NCBI GenBank assembly: GCA_016717855.1
Contig: JADKEV010000012.1
Coordinates: 124,001 to 188,000, forward strand
Reading direction: 5' to 3'
DNA length: 64,000 bases
DNA from: Betaproteobacteria bacterium
GTDB lineage: Bacteria; Pseudomonadota; Gammaproteobacteria; Burkholderiales; Casimicrobiaceae
Shown here one piece after another: positions 19,029 through 27,170 of the stretch. Position 1 is the first letter of the stretch. Each line of letters opens with the position of its first letter. The translations under genes were made by a program, and so were the position numbers. The notes under the pieces were generated by a model, which worked only from the letters and a program-made list of their open reading frames with translations, had not been told where the DNA came from and searched no databases.

Positions 19029-21670
19029 ATGCACAACATGCGCATTCGAACACGACTTGCCGCCTTGCTGCTCGGCGCCGCGGCGCTCGCCGCGGCCGCA
19101 TCGGCGCTGGCCGATCCGCCCTCGCGCGTCGCCCGCCTGGGCTACATCAGCGGCGCGGTGAGTTTCTCGCCCGCCGGCGAGGATGAGTGGGTACGCAGCA
19201 CGATCAACCGGCCCCTCGTCGCCGGCGACCGGCTCTGGGTCACTCCCGGGGCGCGCGCCGAGTTGCAGATCGGGCTCGCCGCGGTTCGCCTGAGCGGCAG
19301 CACCAGCGTGACGCTGCTCAATCTCGACGACCGCGTGACCCAGCTCGAACTCACGCAGGGCACGCTGAACATCCGCGTGCGCCGCCTGCCGGCGAACCAG
19401 GTGTTTGAAATCAACACGCCCAACCTCGCGTTCTCGCTGCGCCGTCCGGGCAGCTACCGGATCGAAGTGGACCCGGCCGACGACTCGACGGCGATCCTGG
19501 TGCGCGAAGGCGCCGGCGAAGTTTTCGGCGAAGGCGCAGCCTATACGGTCGGTGTGCGGCAGTCGTACGTCTACTACGGCGCCGGACTGCGCGACTACGA
19601 ACGCATTTCCAATCCGCGGATCGATGAATTCGACCGCTGGGCCGACGAGCGCGACCGGCGCGCGTCGCGCTCGGTTTCCCTGCGCTACGTCTCGCCCGAC
19701 GTGATCGGCTACGAGGACCTCGATGCCAACGGCACGTGGCGCACGGTCTCGGGCTACGGCAACGTGTGGGTGCCGAGCCGCGTCGCGACGGGGTGGGCGC
19801 CATATCGGGACGGCCACTGGTCGTGGGTCGAGCCCTGGGGCTGGACCTGGATCGATGACGCGCCATGGGGCTTTGCCGTGTCCCACTACGGGCGGTGGGC
19901 GAACCTAAGCGGCACGTGGGGCTGGGTGCCCGGTCCCGCGCGCCAGCAGGCGGTGTACGCGCCGGCGCTGGTCGCCTTCGTCGGCGGCAGCAATTTCAGC
20001 CTCTCTGTCTCCACCGGCAACGTCGGCGGTGTCGCGTGGTTCCCGCTCGGCCCGCGCGATGTCTACCGCCCGTCGTATGCGGTGAGCCGCGAGTACTTCA
20101 CGCGCGTCAACAGCAGCAACACGGTGATCAACAACGTCAACATCACGAACATCTACAACAACAACTCGACCAACATCACGTACGTGAACCAGCGGGTGCC
20201 CGGCGCGGTTGTCGCGGTGCCGGCAACCGCCTTCGTGCAGTCGCAGCCGGTGGCGCGTTCGGCGGTGCGGGTGAATGTCGAACAGTTCGCCAGTGCGCCC
20301 GTCACGGCCGTCGCCGCGTTCGCGCCGGTACGCGCCAGCGTGACCGGCGCCGCGCCGTCGGCCGGCAAGCCGGCGATGAACCGGGTCGAGCGGCCCGTCG
20401 TCGCGCGGACCGCGCCGCCGCCCGCGCCTGTGGCGTTCGCCGCCCGGGAGTCTGCGCTCGCCGCGACGCCCGGCAAGCCGCTGGCGCCCGCTGAAGTGCA
20501 GAGATTGAAACCAGGCGCCCCGGCAGTGCCGGCGGCACCTGTCGTCGTCGTCGCCCCGGCCAAGCCGGCGGTGCCGATGGCGGCAGCCGCGCCGAGCAAG
20601 CCTGCCCCTGACGCCGCCGCGCGCGGCGATGTCCGGGCCCCAGGCCAGCGCGGGCGGCAGGACGTGAACGCCCCCCCGTCGGACACGGCGGCCAAGCCGC
20701 AACCTGGTGTGCAGCCGACCCCGCAGCCGGCAATTGCGGCGCCCGCGCCGGACACCCGCGTGCCGCCGGGCCAGCGCGGCCGCGTCGAGGCGCCGGGGAA
20801 GCAGACTCCGGATACGATCCAGCCTGCACCGGTGCAGCCGCAGCCCGCGCCGGCAGCGGTGGCTGTGACCCCGCCCGAGTCGCGCACGTCCCCGGGCCAG
20901 CGCGGACGGACGGAACCCGCGCCGCAACCGGCGGCGCCAGTCGCCAAGCCGCAGCCCGCAGCGCCGCCGGCCGCGCAACCTGCGCCGCCCGCCCCGGTGG
21001 CCGCACCGCCCGTGGCTCCGACGCAACCTGCGCAGCGCGGGCGCAGCGAACCGCCTGCGCCGGTGGCGACGCCGGCTCCCACGCCGGCTCCGGCTCCGGC
21101 CGCCAAGCCGCAACCGCCGGCCGCACCCGTGGCAGTACCCGCCGACCAGCGCCCAGCCGCGGAGCCGCGCGGCAGGCAGGAGCCGCAGCCGCAGCCGCGC
21201 CAAAACCGCAGGCCGCGCCAAAACCGCAGGCGCAACAACCTGCACCCGTGCCGCAGCCGGCGCCCGTAGCCAGGCCGCAACCCGCGCCCCAGACCGCTCC
21301 GCAGGCCCCTGTCGCGGCACCGGCCGCGGCGCCGCCGGAGCAACGCCCGGCGGCAGGCCAGCGCGGACGTCCCGAGGCCCAGCAGCCGGCGCCCCCGGTA
21401 ACCACCCAAGCAGCACCGCCACCGCCGGCAGCGGCGCCACCCGCCGAGCAACGAACGCAGCCGGGACAGCGCGGCCGCACGGAACGGCAAGCGCAGCCGG
21501 CTCCGGCGCCGGCCAATGCGAACGCGCCACCCCCGCCGAACGCGCAGCCGCGCGGTCCCGCGGATAGGCCCGGCGCGGCGCCGGCCGAAGGCAAGCGCAG
21601 CCCGGAGCAGGCAAAGCAGGACGAGGAGCAGCGCAAGGAAGACGAGAAGAAGTCGCGCAAGCCCAACTGA
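19029..21670 (+). CDS. FecR/DUF6600-domain secreted protein with Pro-Ala-rich GQRGR-repeat tail (one frameshift)
   Basis: A secreted or envelope protein of about 880 residues. Signal peptide 1-28 (cut near ALA|DP). A FecR-like beta domain occupies about 45-165 (LSGSTSVTLLNLDDRV, FEINTPNLAFSLRRPGSYRI). Then comes a Trp-rich region (GWAPYRDGHWSWVEPWGW, WIDDAPWGFAVSHYGRW) typical of DUF6600, then an Asn-rich stretch (INNVNITNIYNNNSTN). The last half is low-complexity Pro/Ala/Gln with repeats of GQRGR, AQRGR or EPRGR. At 21200-21201 the frame slips by -1; adding one C before CAAAACCG restores the Pro-rich reading, and GQRGR repeats continue in the new frame to 21670, which supports a missing base. 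RBS AGGGA precedes ATG 19029; ATG 18966 is less likely. Transcribed from promoter D. Function unknown. Confidence 0.8.
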
Positions 21671-21802
21671 CGATCCAGCGGCGCCGGCGCAGTCCACGCC
21701 AATGGTTCGCGCCGGTCCGGGACGGCATCGCAAACAGGGTTTGCACCGGTGATCATGATTGCGCGCGGCGATCGTCGCCGCGCGACCACGAGGGAGAACG
21801 AG

Positions 21803-21991
21803 ATGAGCAAATTCGGCAACAACGTGATGGCGATGCTGGTGATGAGCGCGGTGGCCGCGATGCTGCCGGCCTGCCAGAAGCCGGAAGGACCGCTGGAAAA
21901 GGCGGGCAAAGCGGTCGACAAGGCCGTCGAAAAGACCGGCGAGAGCATCGAGCGCGCCGGCGACAAGATCAAGGATGCCACCAAGAACTGA
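21803..21991 (+). CDS. Small lipoprotein, entericidin-like in size, helical
   Basis: 62 residues. The signal helix (MSKFGNNVMAMLVMSAVAAM) ends in a lipobox LPAC, so Cys is expected to be lipidated. The mature part is a charged amphipathic helix of Lys/Glu/Ala repeats (LEKAGKAVDKAVEKTGESIE). GAGGGAGAACG before the ATG provides the ribosome binding site. Likely an outer-membrane-anchored stress lipoprotein; no specific role can be assigned. It starts the run of small envelope proteins that reaches 29 kb. Confidence 0.75.
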   Translation: MSKFGNNVMAMLVMSAVAAMLPACQKPEGPLEKAGKAVDKAVEKTGESIERAGDKIKDATKN

Positions 21992-22116
21992 CCGGCAGGC
22001 CGGATGCCGGACCGCCGCGCGCCGGCTGCCGGGATTTCCGGCGCTCGCGATGGCCTTACAGCGTGCCCGGGAGCGGGCACGACCACCCATGCAATTCACA
22101 CGATGAGAGACCGCAA

Positions 22117-22503
22117 ATGAAAACCGACACCCGTGCACTACGCAATGCCGTGAATGAAAGCATCGATATGGACCGCTGGCAGGCCGGCGCCGAAGGGTAC
22201 AAGGACAAGATGGTGTCCGAACTGAAGACGATCGTTGGCGACGCCGAGCGCCTGCTCAAGCAGGCTGGCGAAACATCGTCCGAGGGCTTTGCGCGCGTGC
22301 GCACGCAGTTCGGCCGCCAGATGGACCGTACGCGAGACCAGCTCGACCGGGCCGGCGACGCGGTGAGCCGGAAGGCCCAGCGCTCGACCGCCGCGGCGCG
22401 CGGCTACGTCAGGGAAAACCCGCTGAGCTCCGTCGGTGTCGCCACGGCGGCAGGCGTGATCGTCGGGCTGCTCGTCGTCAGCTACCTGAACAACCGGCGG
22501 TAA
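22117..22503 (+). CDS. DUF883 (ElaB/YqjD-like) ribosome- or membrane-associated protein
   Basis: 128 residues. A long charged helix (about 25-95, EGYKDKMVSELKTIVGDAER onward) is followed by the family signature YVRENPLSSVGVATAAGVIVG and a single C-terminal membrane helix ending SYLNNRR. This is the layout of DUF883 proteins (ElaB, YqjD, YgaM), tail-anchored inner-membrane proteins that bind ribosomes in stationary phase in E. coli. ATG 22117 follows a modest GAGAGACC RBS. A second DUF883-like gene lies at 26809. Confidence 0.85.
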   Translation: MKTDTRALRNAVNESIDMDRWQAGAEGYKDKMVSELKTIVGDAERLLKQAGETSSEGFARVRTQFGRQMDRTRDQLDRAGDAVSRKAQRSTAAARGYVRENPLSSVGVATAAGVIVGLLVVSYLNNRR

Positions 22504-22581
22504 GCGGTGCCCTGGCCCGTCCGCAATGAAGCGGTGCGGGCATGGACACACCCGGCGCCGCGCACTTCGCGCGCGCCTCGA

Positions 22582-22603
22582 GCGGGCCGCAATTGCGGCC
22601 CGC
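22582..22603. repeat. Perfect 22-bp palindrome
   Basis: GCGGGCCGCAA and its exact complement TTGCGGCCCGC abut without spacer, centred on AATT. It lies 79 bases after the DUF883 stop and eight bases before promoter I. Without a T run it is not a normal intrinsic terminator; it may be a factor-assisted terminator or an operator. Confidence 0.5.
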
Positions 22604-22610
22604 GCTGATG

Positions 22611-22653
22611 TGTGCTCCAGCGAACCGACACGCAATCTCAGGAGCGCTAATGT
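22611..22653 (+). promoter_or_regulatory. Dyad-dependent promoter I (weak match)
   Basis: TGTGCT-CCAG-CGAACC at 22611-22626 matches eight of the ten fixed positions of the shared dyad. TAATGT at 22648-22653 sits at exactly the same 21-base spacing as in the other sites. Predicted start is about 22660, 38 bases before ATG 22698. Confidence 0.4.
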
Positions 22654-22697
22654 CGCTCCATCGGCTGCCGTGAAGGCCGATGTACCAGGAGATCGCA

Positions 22698-23465
22698 ATG
22701 CACGCGAAAATGTTCGAGGATCAATGGCGGCAGTTCCGTCGCGCAGTCGACGATGTGCTGGAGCGCTACACGGCGGCCCACGCCGGCGCCGTTGCGGGAA
22801 GCCGCGTTCGCGCCGGGCTGCGCTCGCTGGCGGACCAAGCCTGCCGCCGCGGCATTCATCGTCAGGTCCTGGCCGGCGTGATGATCATGAGCGCCATACT
22901 CGGCGCGACCTATATCGCGGCCGCAACCCTGGTCGATGGCGCGGCGTCGCATTCGCAGGTGCGCGCCACCCGGTCGGTGGTGCTGCAGCAGGCGGCCGTC
23001 AACTATCGCCTGGCGCGCGCCGAGTGCCAGTTGGTCGATGGCGCCGGCAGGGAGTCGTGTATCGCGGAAGCGCATGCCCAGGAGAGCCGCGCCCGGGCCA
23101 TGGCGACGCTGGCGCCGCATAGCCCGCTGGCCGCGCTACGCTTGCGAACCGATGCCGCGATCAATGCCGGCGACAACGACAGCATCGTGATCGAACCGGC
23201 GTGCAATGTCGTGACGCGCGGCCAGGTCAGCACCTGCGAAATACAGGTCCGCTCCGGCGCCGCCGAGTTTGAGTCCGGCGCGGGGACGGGCCGGACTTTG
23301 GGCCTGGTGCGCGCGAGCATGGATTCCGTCGGCGCCTGGGCTGCGGCGCCCGCGGGGTTCCGCTCCGCGCCTGGCCCGAATCGCGAGCGACTTTATGTCC
23401 GCGCGGACAGCGCGTCGCGGCAAAGCGAAATGGGCTACTTGCGCACTGTGGCCGCATCGCCATGA
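22698..23465 (+). CDS. Hypothetical single-pass membrane protein with Cys-x10-Cys motif
   Basis: 255 residues with an AGGAG ribosome binding site seven bases before ATG 22698. The N-terminal ~50 residues are helical and basic. A membrane helix follows (VLAGVMIMSAILGATYIAAATLV), then an exported domain. Just after the helix lies NYRLARAECQLVDGAGRESC, a pair of cysteines separated by ten residues, the same spacing and surroundings as in the repeat protein at 26082. A second Cys pair (PACNVVTRGQVSTCEI) sits further on. I do not recognise the family. Probable promoter: site I. Confidence 0.65.
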   Translation: MHAKMFEDQWRQFRRAVDDVLERYTAAHAGAVAGSRVRAGLRSLADQACRRGIHRQVLAGVMIMSAILGATYIAAATLVDGAASHSQVRATRSVVLQQAAVNYRLARAECQLVDGAGRESCIAEAHAQESRARAMATLAPHSPLAALRLRTDAAINAGDNDSIVIEPACNVVTRGQVSTCEIQVRSGAAEFESGAGTGRTLGLVRASMDSVGAWAAAPAGFRSAPGPNRERLYVRADSASRQSEMGYLRTVAASP

Positions 23466-23656
23466 CCGGGAACGCGCCACAGCCGGCTCGCACGTCACCC
23501 ACACATTGTTTTCAACCAGGGATCAGGACATGCAAACGCAAGAAGCAATAGCGGGAATTTTCGCTACATCCGCGCAGGCGCCGCCGACGAACTGATTTCC
23601 AGCATGGCGAGCGCGATTTCATTGGAAGTTGATACACGGCAAGGAAAGGGAGAATC

Positions 23657-24046
23657 ATGTTACGCACACACCACCTTCTGGCGGCTTGCATTGCCGCCGC
23701 GGCAGTACTTAGCGGCAGCGCGGGCGCCAGCGGCGTCAAGGCGGATCCGCGCGCCAGCCCGGCGTCCGCCAAGGCCAGCTACGGGGTCATCGAGTCGATC
23801 GCGGTGGACCAGTCGCCCCCGATGCCGCCGGGCACCGCGGCGCCGGTCGGCGGCGGCGCGGCAGCCGCGGATGTCGGGACGCCCGCACCCAGGAGTCCCC
23901 GCTTCGTCTTCCGCGTCCGTCTCGACGATGGCCGCTACCAGGGCTTTCACCAGGACGGCGGCGATGAACTGCGCGTCGGCGATCGGGTGCAGATCGAAAT
24001 CGACCGCCTGCGCCGCGTGCAGGCGCAGGGCAAGTCCGCGAAGTAA
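23657..24046 (+). CDS. Secreted SlyB-like protein lacking a glycine zipper
   Basis: 129 residues with an N-terminal signal peptide (LLAACIAAAAVLSGSAGASG). The mature start YGVIESIAVDQS and the C-terminal strand region RFVFRVRLDDGRYQGFHQDG followed by ELRVGDRVQIEIDRLRRV match the ends of outer-membrane SlyB/17-kDa-antigen-like proteins, where a two-helix glycine zipper normally lies between them. Here that part is only a short Gly/Ala stretch (PVGGGAAAADVG), so membrane insertion is doubtful. AAGGGAGAATC supplies the RBS. The 190 bases upstream hold only a doubtful 21-codon frame (23530-23595). Confidence 0.7.
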   Translation: MLRTHHLLAACIAAAAVLSGSAGASGVKADPRASPASAKASYGVIESIAVDQSPPMPPGTAAPVGGGAAAADVGTPAPRSPRFVFRVRLDDGRYQGFHQDGGDELRVGDRVQIEIDRLRRVQAQGKSAK

Positions 24047-24107
24047 CCACGGCCGCCGCAGCGATGCGCGCGCGCTACATCCTCAACGAGCACTTTCCGG
24101 AGTTTCC

Positions 24108-24689
24108 ATGGCCAATCAATCCGCACTGACCGACGTTCAAACCCTGCGCCAGCGCGCCCGGAAGCACATCGATGACGGCGCGGTGACCGCCGGCTACGAT
24201 GCCGACCGCACGACCGTGCTCAAGCTGCTCAACGATTCTCTCGCCACCGAAATTGTCTGCGTGCTGCGCTACCGGCGCCATCACTTCATGGCGCGCGGCA
24301 TCCATTCGCAGGCCGTCGCCGCCGAATTCCTGGCGCATTCGAACGAAGAGCAGGGCCATGCCGACCAGCTCGCCGAGCGCATCGTGCAACTGGGCGGCGA
24401 ACCCAACTTTTCGCCGGCGGGCCTGGTGAGCCGCAGCCACGCCGAGTATGTCGAGGGGAGCACGCTCACCGAGATGATCAAGGAAGACCTGGTGGCGGAG
24501 CGCATCGCCATCGACAGCTATCGCGACTTCATCCAGTACCTGGGCGAACAGGACCCGACGACCCGGCGCCTGCTGGAATCCATCCTTGCGGTCGAAGAGG
24601 AGCACGCGGACGATCTGGCGGACCTGTTGCACGTGATGCCGGTGGAGTCGAAGAAGCCGAGGACCGCGGCCGCCCCTATGCCGGCTTGA
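24108..24689 (+). CDS. Ferritin-like (bacterioferritin/Dps-related) protein
   Basis: 193 residues forming a four-helix ferritin-like fold. The diiron pattern is visible: LATEIVCVLRYRRHHF on the first helix pair, then SNEEQGHADQLAERI (ExxH), VAERIAIDSYRDFIQYLG, and LAVEEEHADDLADLL (ExxH) on the last helix. Likely an iron-storing or DNA/iron-protecting protein; no methionine haem ligand typical of haem bacterioferritin is obvious. Start ATG 24108, weak RBS CCGGAG. It lies 61 bases after the SlyB-like gene and probably shares its transcript. Confidence 0.85.
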   Translation: MANQSALTDVQTLRQRARKHIDDGAVTAGYDADRTTVLKLLNDSLATEIVCVLRYRRHHFMARGIHSQAVAAEFLAHSNEEQGHADQLAERIVQLGGEPNFSPAGLVSRSHAEYVEGSTLTEMIKEDLVAERIAIDSYRDFIQYLGEQDPTTRRLLESILAVEEEHADDLADLLHVMPVESKKPRTAAAPMPA

Positions 24690-24742
24690 CGGCAAGACGC
24701 GGGGGGCCGACCTGGCCGGTGCCGGTCTGCGTGCGGCCGGTA

Positions 24743-24785
24743 GGTACGTTACCGTACAGATCGCTGTCGCAAACTCCTGTAGCCT
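24743..24785 (+). promoter_or_regulatory. Dyad-dependent promoter E (upstream of the AI-2E permease gene)
   Basis: GGTACG-TTAC-CGTACA at 24743-24758 matches nine of ten fixed positions and is itself a near-perfect palindrome. TAGCCT follows at 24780-24785 after 21 bases. Predicted start is near 24792, 28 bases before the ATG. Confidence 0.55.
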
Positions 24786-24819
24786 CGCGGCTGCCTATCG
24801 CAACCGCAGGGAGCCGCAC

Positions 24820-25995
24820 ATGAACGACGCGAACATCGAGCGGCCCCAGGACCCGGACCCGGCGGTGGGAGCGGCCGTAGCGACCGAACCGCCGCCGCCC
24901 AGGGAAACCGGCGCCGGCCTGAACGTGGCCGCCGGCATCCTTGCCGCGGTCGCGCTGGTGGGTGCGCTCTATTTCGCGCATGGCTTCTTCATCCCGCTCC
25001 TGATCGGCATCCTGCTCAGCTACGCGCTGCGGCCCCTGGTCGACCGGCTGCATGCGGTGCACATTCCACGCTTCATCGGCGCCGGGCTGATCCTGCTGTT
25101 GCTCTCCGGCAGCCTGGTCTGGGTGGCCGTCGCGGTGAGCGGGCAGGCGACCGCGATGGTCGAAAAACTGCCTGAGGCGGCACGCCAGTTGCGCCGGCAT
25201 ATGCTCGTCTCCCGCGCCAGGACCCCGACTGTCCTCGACAACGTACAGGAGGCGGCCAAGGAACTGCAGGCGGCCGCCGCTGCGGCGAGCGTGACCAAGG
25301 CGGCGCCCGCGCCGAAGGTCACCGTCGTCCGCGAACCGGAGATTCCCACCTGGCTGAGCGACTACGTGCTGGGGCAGTCGGGTCTGGTGCTTTCGGTCGC
25401 CGCGCAGGCGCCCATCGTGCTGCTGCTGACGTATTTCCTGCTGGCGTCGGGGGAGCACTTCCGGCGCAAGCTCGTGCAGCTGGTCGGCCCCTCGCTGTCG
25501 CGCAAGAAGGACGCGGTGCGCATTCTGGAAGGCGTCTCGCAGCAGGTCCAGCGCTACCTGCTCGCGAACCTGGTGGCGAACACGCTGGTGGGCGTGGGCA
25601 CGTGGCTGGCCTTTCTCGCGCTGGGGATGGAACAGGCGGGCGCATGGGGCGTCGCCGCGGGCGTCCTGCACTTCATCCCGTACCTGGGGCCGGTGGTGCT
25701 GGCGTTCGCGAGCGGCATAGTGGCCTTCGTGCAGTTCGGCTCGCCGGTGACCGGGCTGGCGGTGGCCGGAGTCTCGCTGGTGGTCGCCGGCGCGATCGGC
25801 TTCGGCTTCATGACCTGGCTGCAAAGCCGCTTTGCGCACGTCAATGCCGCAGTGCTGTTCATCGCGCTGCTGTTCTTCGGCTGGCTGTGGGGAGTCTGGG
25901 GACTGCTGCTTGGGGCGCCGCTGGTGGCCATCGCCAAAGTTGTCTGCGACCACACCGATTCGCTCAAACCGGTGGGCGAGTTGCTGGGAAGTTGA
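24820..25995 (+). CDS. AI-2E family transporter (YdiK/PerM-like permease)
   Basis: 391 residues, eight predicted helices. A cytoplasmic Pro/acidic N-terminus (1-35), a first helix pair (AAGILAAVALVGALYFAHGFF, FIPLLIGILLSYALRPLVDRL), a soluble loop with Ala-rich helices (120-185), and the conserved C-terminal half: LLTYFLLASGEHFRRKLVQL, QVQRYLLANLVANTLVGVGT, LHFIPYLGPVVLAFASGIVA, and LWGVWGLLLGAPLVAIAKVV. These are family hallmarks. AI-2E permeases export small molecules or act as Na+/H+ antiporters; the substrate here cannot be told. Promoter E lies just upstream. It is the only large transporter in the regulon. Confidence 0.92.
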   Translation: MNDANIERPQDPDPAVGAAVATEPPPPRETGAGLNVAAGILAAVALVGALYFAHGFFIPLLIGILLSYALRPLVDRLHAVHIPRFIGAGLILLLLSGSLVWVAVAVSGQATAMVEKLPEAARQLRRHMLVSRARTPTVLDNVQEAAKELQAAAAAASVTKAAPAPKVTVVREPEIPTWLSDYVLGQSGLVLSVAAQAPIVLLLTYFLLASGEHFRRKLVQLVGPSLSRKKDAVRILEGVSQQVQRYLLANLVANTLVGVGTWLAFLALGMEQAGAWGVAAGVLHFIPYLGPVVLAFASGIVAFVQFGSPVTGLAVAGVSLVVAGAIGFGFMTWLQSRFAHVNAAVLFIALLFFGWLWGVWGLLLGAPLVAIAKVVCDHTDSLKPVGELLGS

Positions 25996-26005
25996 ACGGC
26001 GGTTG

Positions 26006-26048
26006 TGTGCGCTGACAGACAGACGCGCGCGGCGGCTCCCCGTATTGT
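26006..26048 (+). promoter_or_regulatory. Dyad-dependent promoter F (upstream of the Cys-pair repeat gene)
   Basis: TGTGCG-CTGA-CAGACA at 26006-26021 matches nine of ten fixed positions. TATTGT stands at 26043-26048 after the same 21 bases. Predicted start is near 26055 and the ATG at 26082. Confidence 0.55.
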
Positions 26049-26081
26049 GGTGCCACTTTCACCACCACAGAGGAAAACCAG

Positions 26082-26696
26082 ATGAACAAGCTGAACATCA
26101 CCTGCATCGCCGCCGCAATCGCGCTGGCCATGGGCGCCGGCACCGCGGGCGCCGCCGTCTCCAAGACCGAATACACGGCCGCCAAGACCGAGATCTCGGC
26201 CAAGTACAAGTCCGACAAGGCCGCGTGCGGCGCAATGAAGGCGAACGCCAAGGACATCTGCGTCGAGGAAGCGAAGGGCCGCGAGAAGGTCGCCAAGGCC
26301 GAGCTCGAGGCGAACTACAAGCCGACGGACAAGCACACGTACGACGTGCGCATGGCCAAGGCCGATGCCGCCTACGCGGTAGCCAAGGAAAAGTGCGACG
26401 ACCTGGCCGGCAACGCCAAGGACGTCTGCGTCAAGGAAGCCAAGGCCGCGCATGTCGCCGCCAAGGCGGACGCCAAGGTCGTGGAAAAGACCGCAGCGGT
26501 CAACGCCACGGCGATGGAAAAGAAAGCCGACGCCAACGCGACGGCCCGCGAGAAGACCGCGGACGTGAAGAAGGACGCCGCCGCCGACAAGCGCGCCGCC
26601 GACTACGCGGTCGCCAAGGAGAAGTGCGACGCGCTCGCTGGCGACGCCAAGTCGAAGTGCGTCAAGGATGCCAAGGCGCGTTTCGGCCAGTCCTGA
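26082..26696 (+). CDS. Secreted Lys/Ala-rich protein with three Cys-x10-Cys repeats
   Basis: 204 residues. Signal peptide 1-24 (cut near AGA|AVS). The mature protein is a series of long Lys/Ala/Asp helices with three cysteine pairs: Cys49/Cys60 (ACGAMKANAKDIC), Cys105/Cys116 (KCDDLAGNAKDVC) and Cys182/Cys193 (KCDALAGDAKSKC). Each pair is preceded by a KxxKAAC or AxAKEKC segment and followed by VxEAK. A disulfide-stapled helical hairpin in the periplasm is the natural reading. The third repeat is separated by an Asn-Ala-Thr/Glu-Lys linker. AGAGGAAAACC gives the RBS. Transcribed from promoter F. No named family recognised. Confidence 0.75.
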   Translation: MNKLNITCIAAAIALAMGAGTAGAAVSKTEYTAAKTEISAKYKSDKAACGAMKANAKDICVEEAKGREKVAKAELEANYKPTDKHTYDVRMAKADAAYAVAKEKCDDLAGNAKDVCVKEAKAAHVAAKADAKVVEKTAAVNATAMEKKADANATAREKTADVKKDAAADKRAADYAVAKEKCDALAGDAKSKCVKDAKARFGQS

Positions 26697-26757
26697 GCAA
26701 TGGGCGCCACGCGCGGGTCCGCCAGTGACCTCCGGCGCGTGCTTCAAGCAAGTCAAG

Positions 26758-26785
26758 GATGCGAGGCCAATCATGGTCTCGCATC
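26758..26785. repeat. Hairpin in the leader of the second DUF883-like gene
   Basis: GATGCGAG (26758-26765) and CTCGCATC (26778-26785) are exact complements. The inner CCA/TGG and a G-T pair extend the stem to 12 bp with an ATCA loop. It ends 23 bases before ATG 26809 and has no T run, so it is more likely a leader structure or operator than a terminator. Confidence 0.45.
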
Positions 26786-26808
26786 AACATAGGACGGGAG
26801 TTTCGAGT

Positions 26809-27156
26809 ATGGACACGACCACGAAATCGACAGGAATCGGCGACCCCACAGGCGCGGCAGCGCGCACGGTCGACCACGCAACCAGCGGCGCGCACAAGGC
26901 TATCGACAAGGCATCGGACGCGGCGCGTCCCGCCGTCGACCGGCTCGCCACCGGCGCGCACCAGGCAGTGGACAAGATCGCCGGCGCGGCGACGCAGGCG
27001 GCCGCGACGCTGGACCTGAAATCCGAGCAGATCATGGACGCGCAGTCGCGGCTGACCGAAACGTGCCGCGACTACGTGCGCGACAACCCGGTGACATCGC
27101 TGGGCATCGCGGTCGCCGCGGGGTTCCTGCTGAGCCGGCTGCTGAGTTCGCGCTAG
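26809..27156 (+). CDS. DUF883/YqjD-like tail-anchored protein
   Basis: 115 residues, start ATG 26809 behind GGGAG. Residues 15-75 are Ala-rich amphipathic helix with repeats of the pattern DxATxGAHKAIDKxSDAA. The C-terminus has the DUF883 signature CRDYVRDNPVTSLGIAVAAG and a single membrane helix ending LLSRLLSSR. It heads a tight set of three genes (26809, 27171, 27629) that reproduces the E. coli yqjD-yqjE-yqjK order, supporting that assignment. Confidence 0.8.
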   Translation: MDTTTKSTGIGDPTGAAARTVDHATSGAHKAIDKASDAARPAVDRLATGAHQAVDKIAGAATQAAATLDLKSEQIMDAQSRLTETCRDYVRDNPVTSLGIAVAAGFLLSRLLSSR

Positions 27157-27170
27157 TTTCGCGGACCGCA

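Noticed and set aside
22064..22079. TGCCCG-GGAG-CGGGCA as another copy of the dyad upstream of the first DUF883 gene
   Set aside because: Two changes at fixed positions and no -10-like hexamer at the 21-base spacing.
23530..23595. 21-codon frame MQTQEAIAGIFATSAQAPPTN
   Set aside because: No family, weak context and no conserved feature; could be chance in a 190-bp gap.
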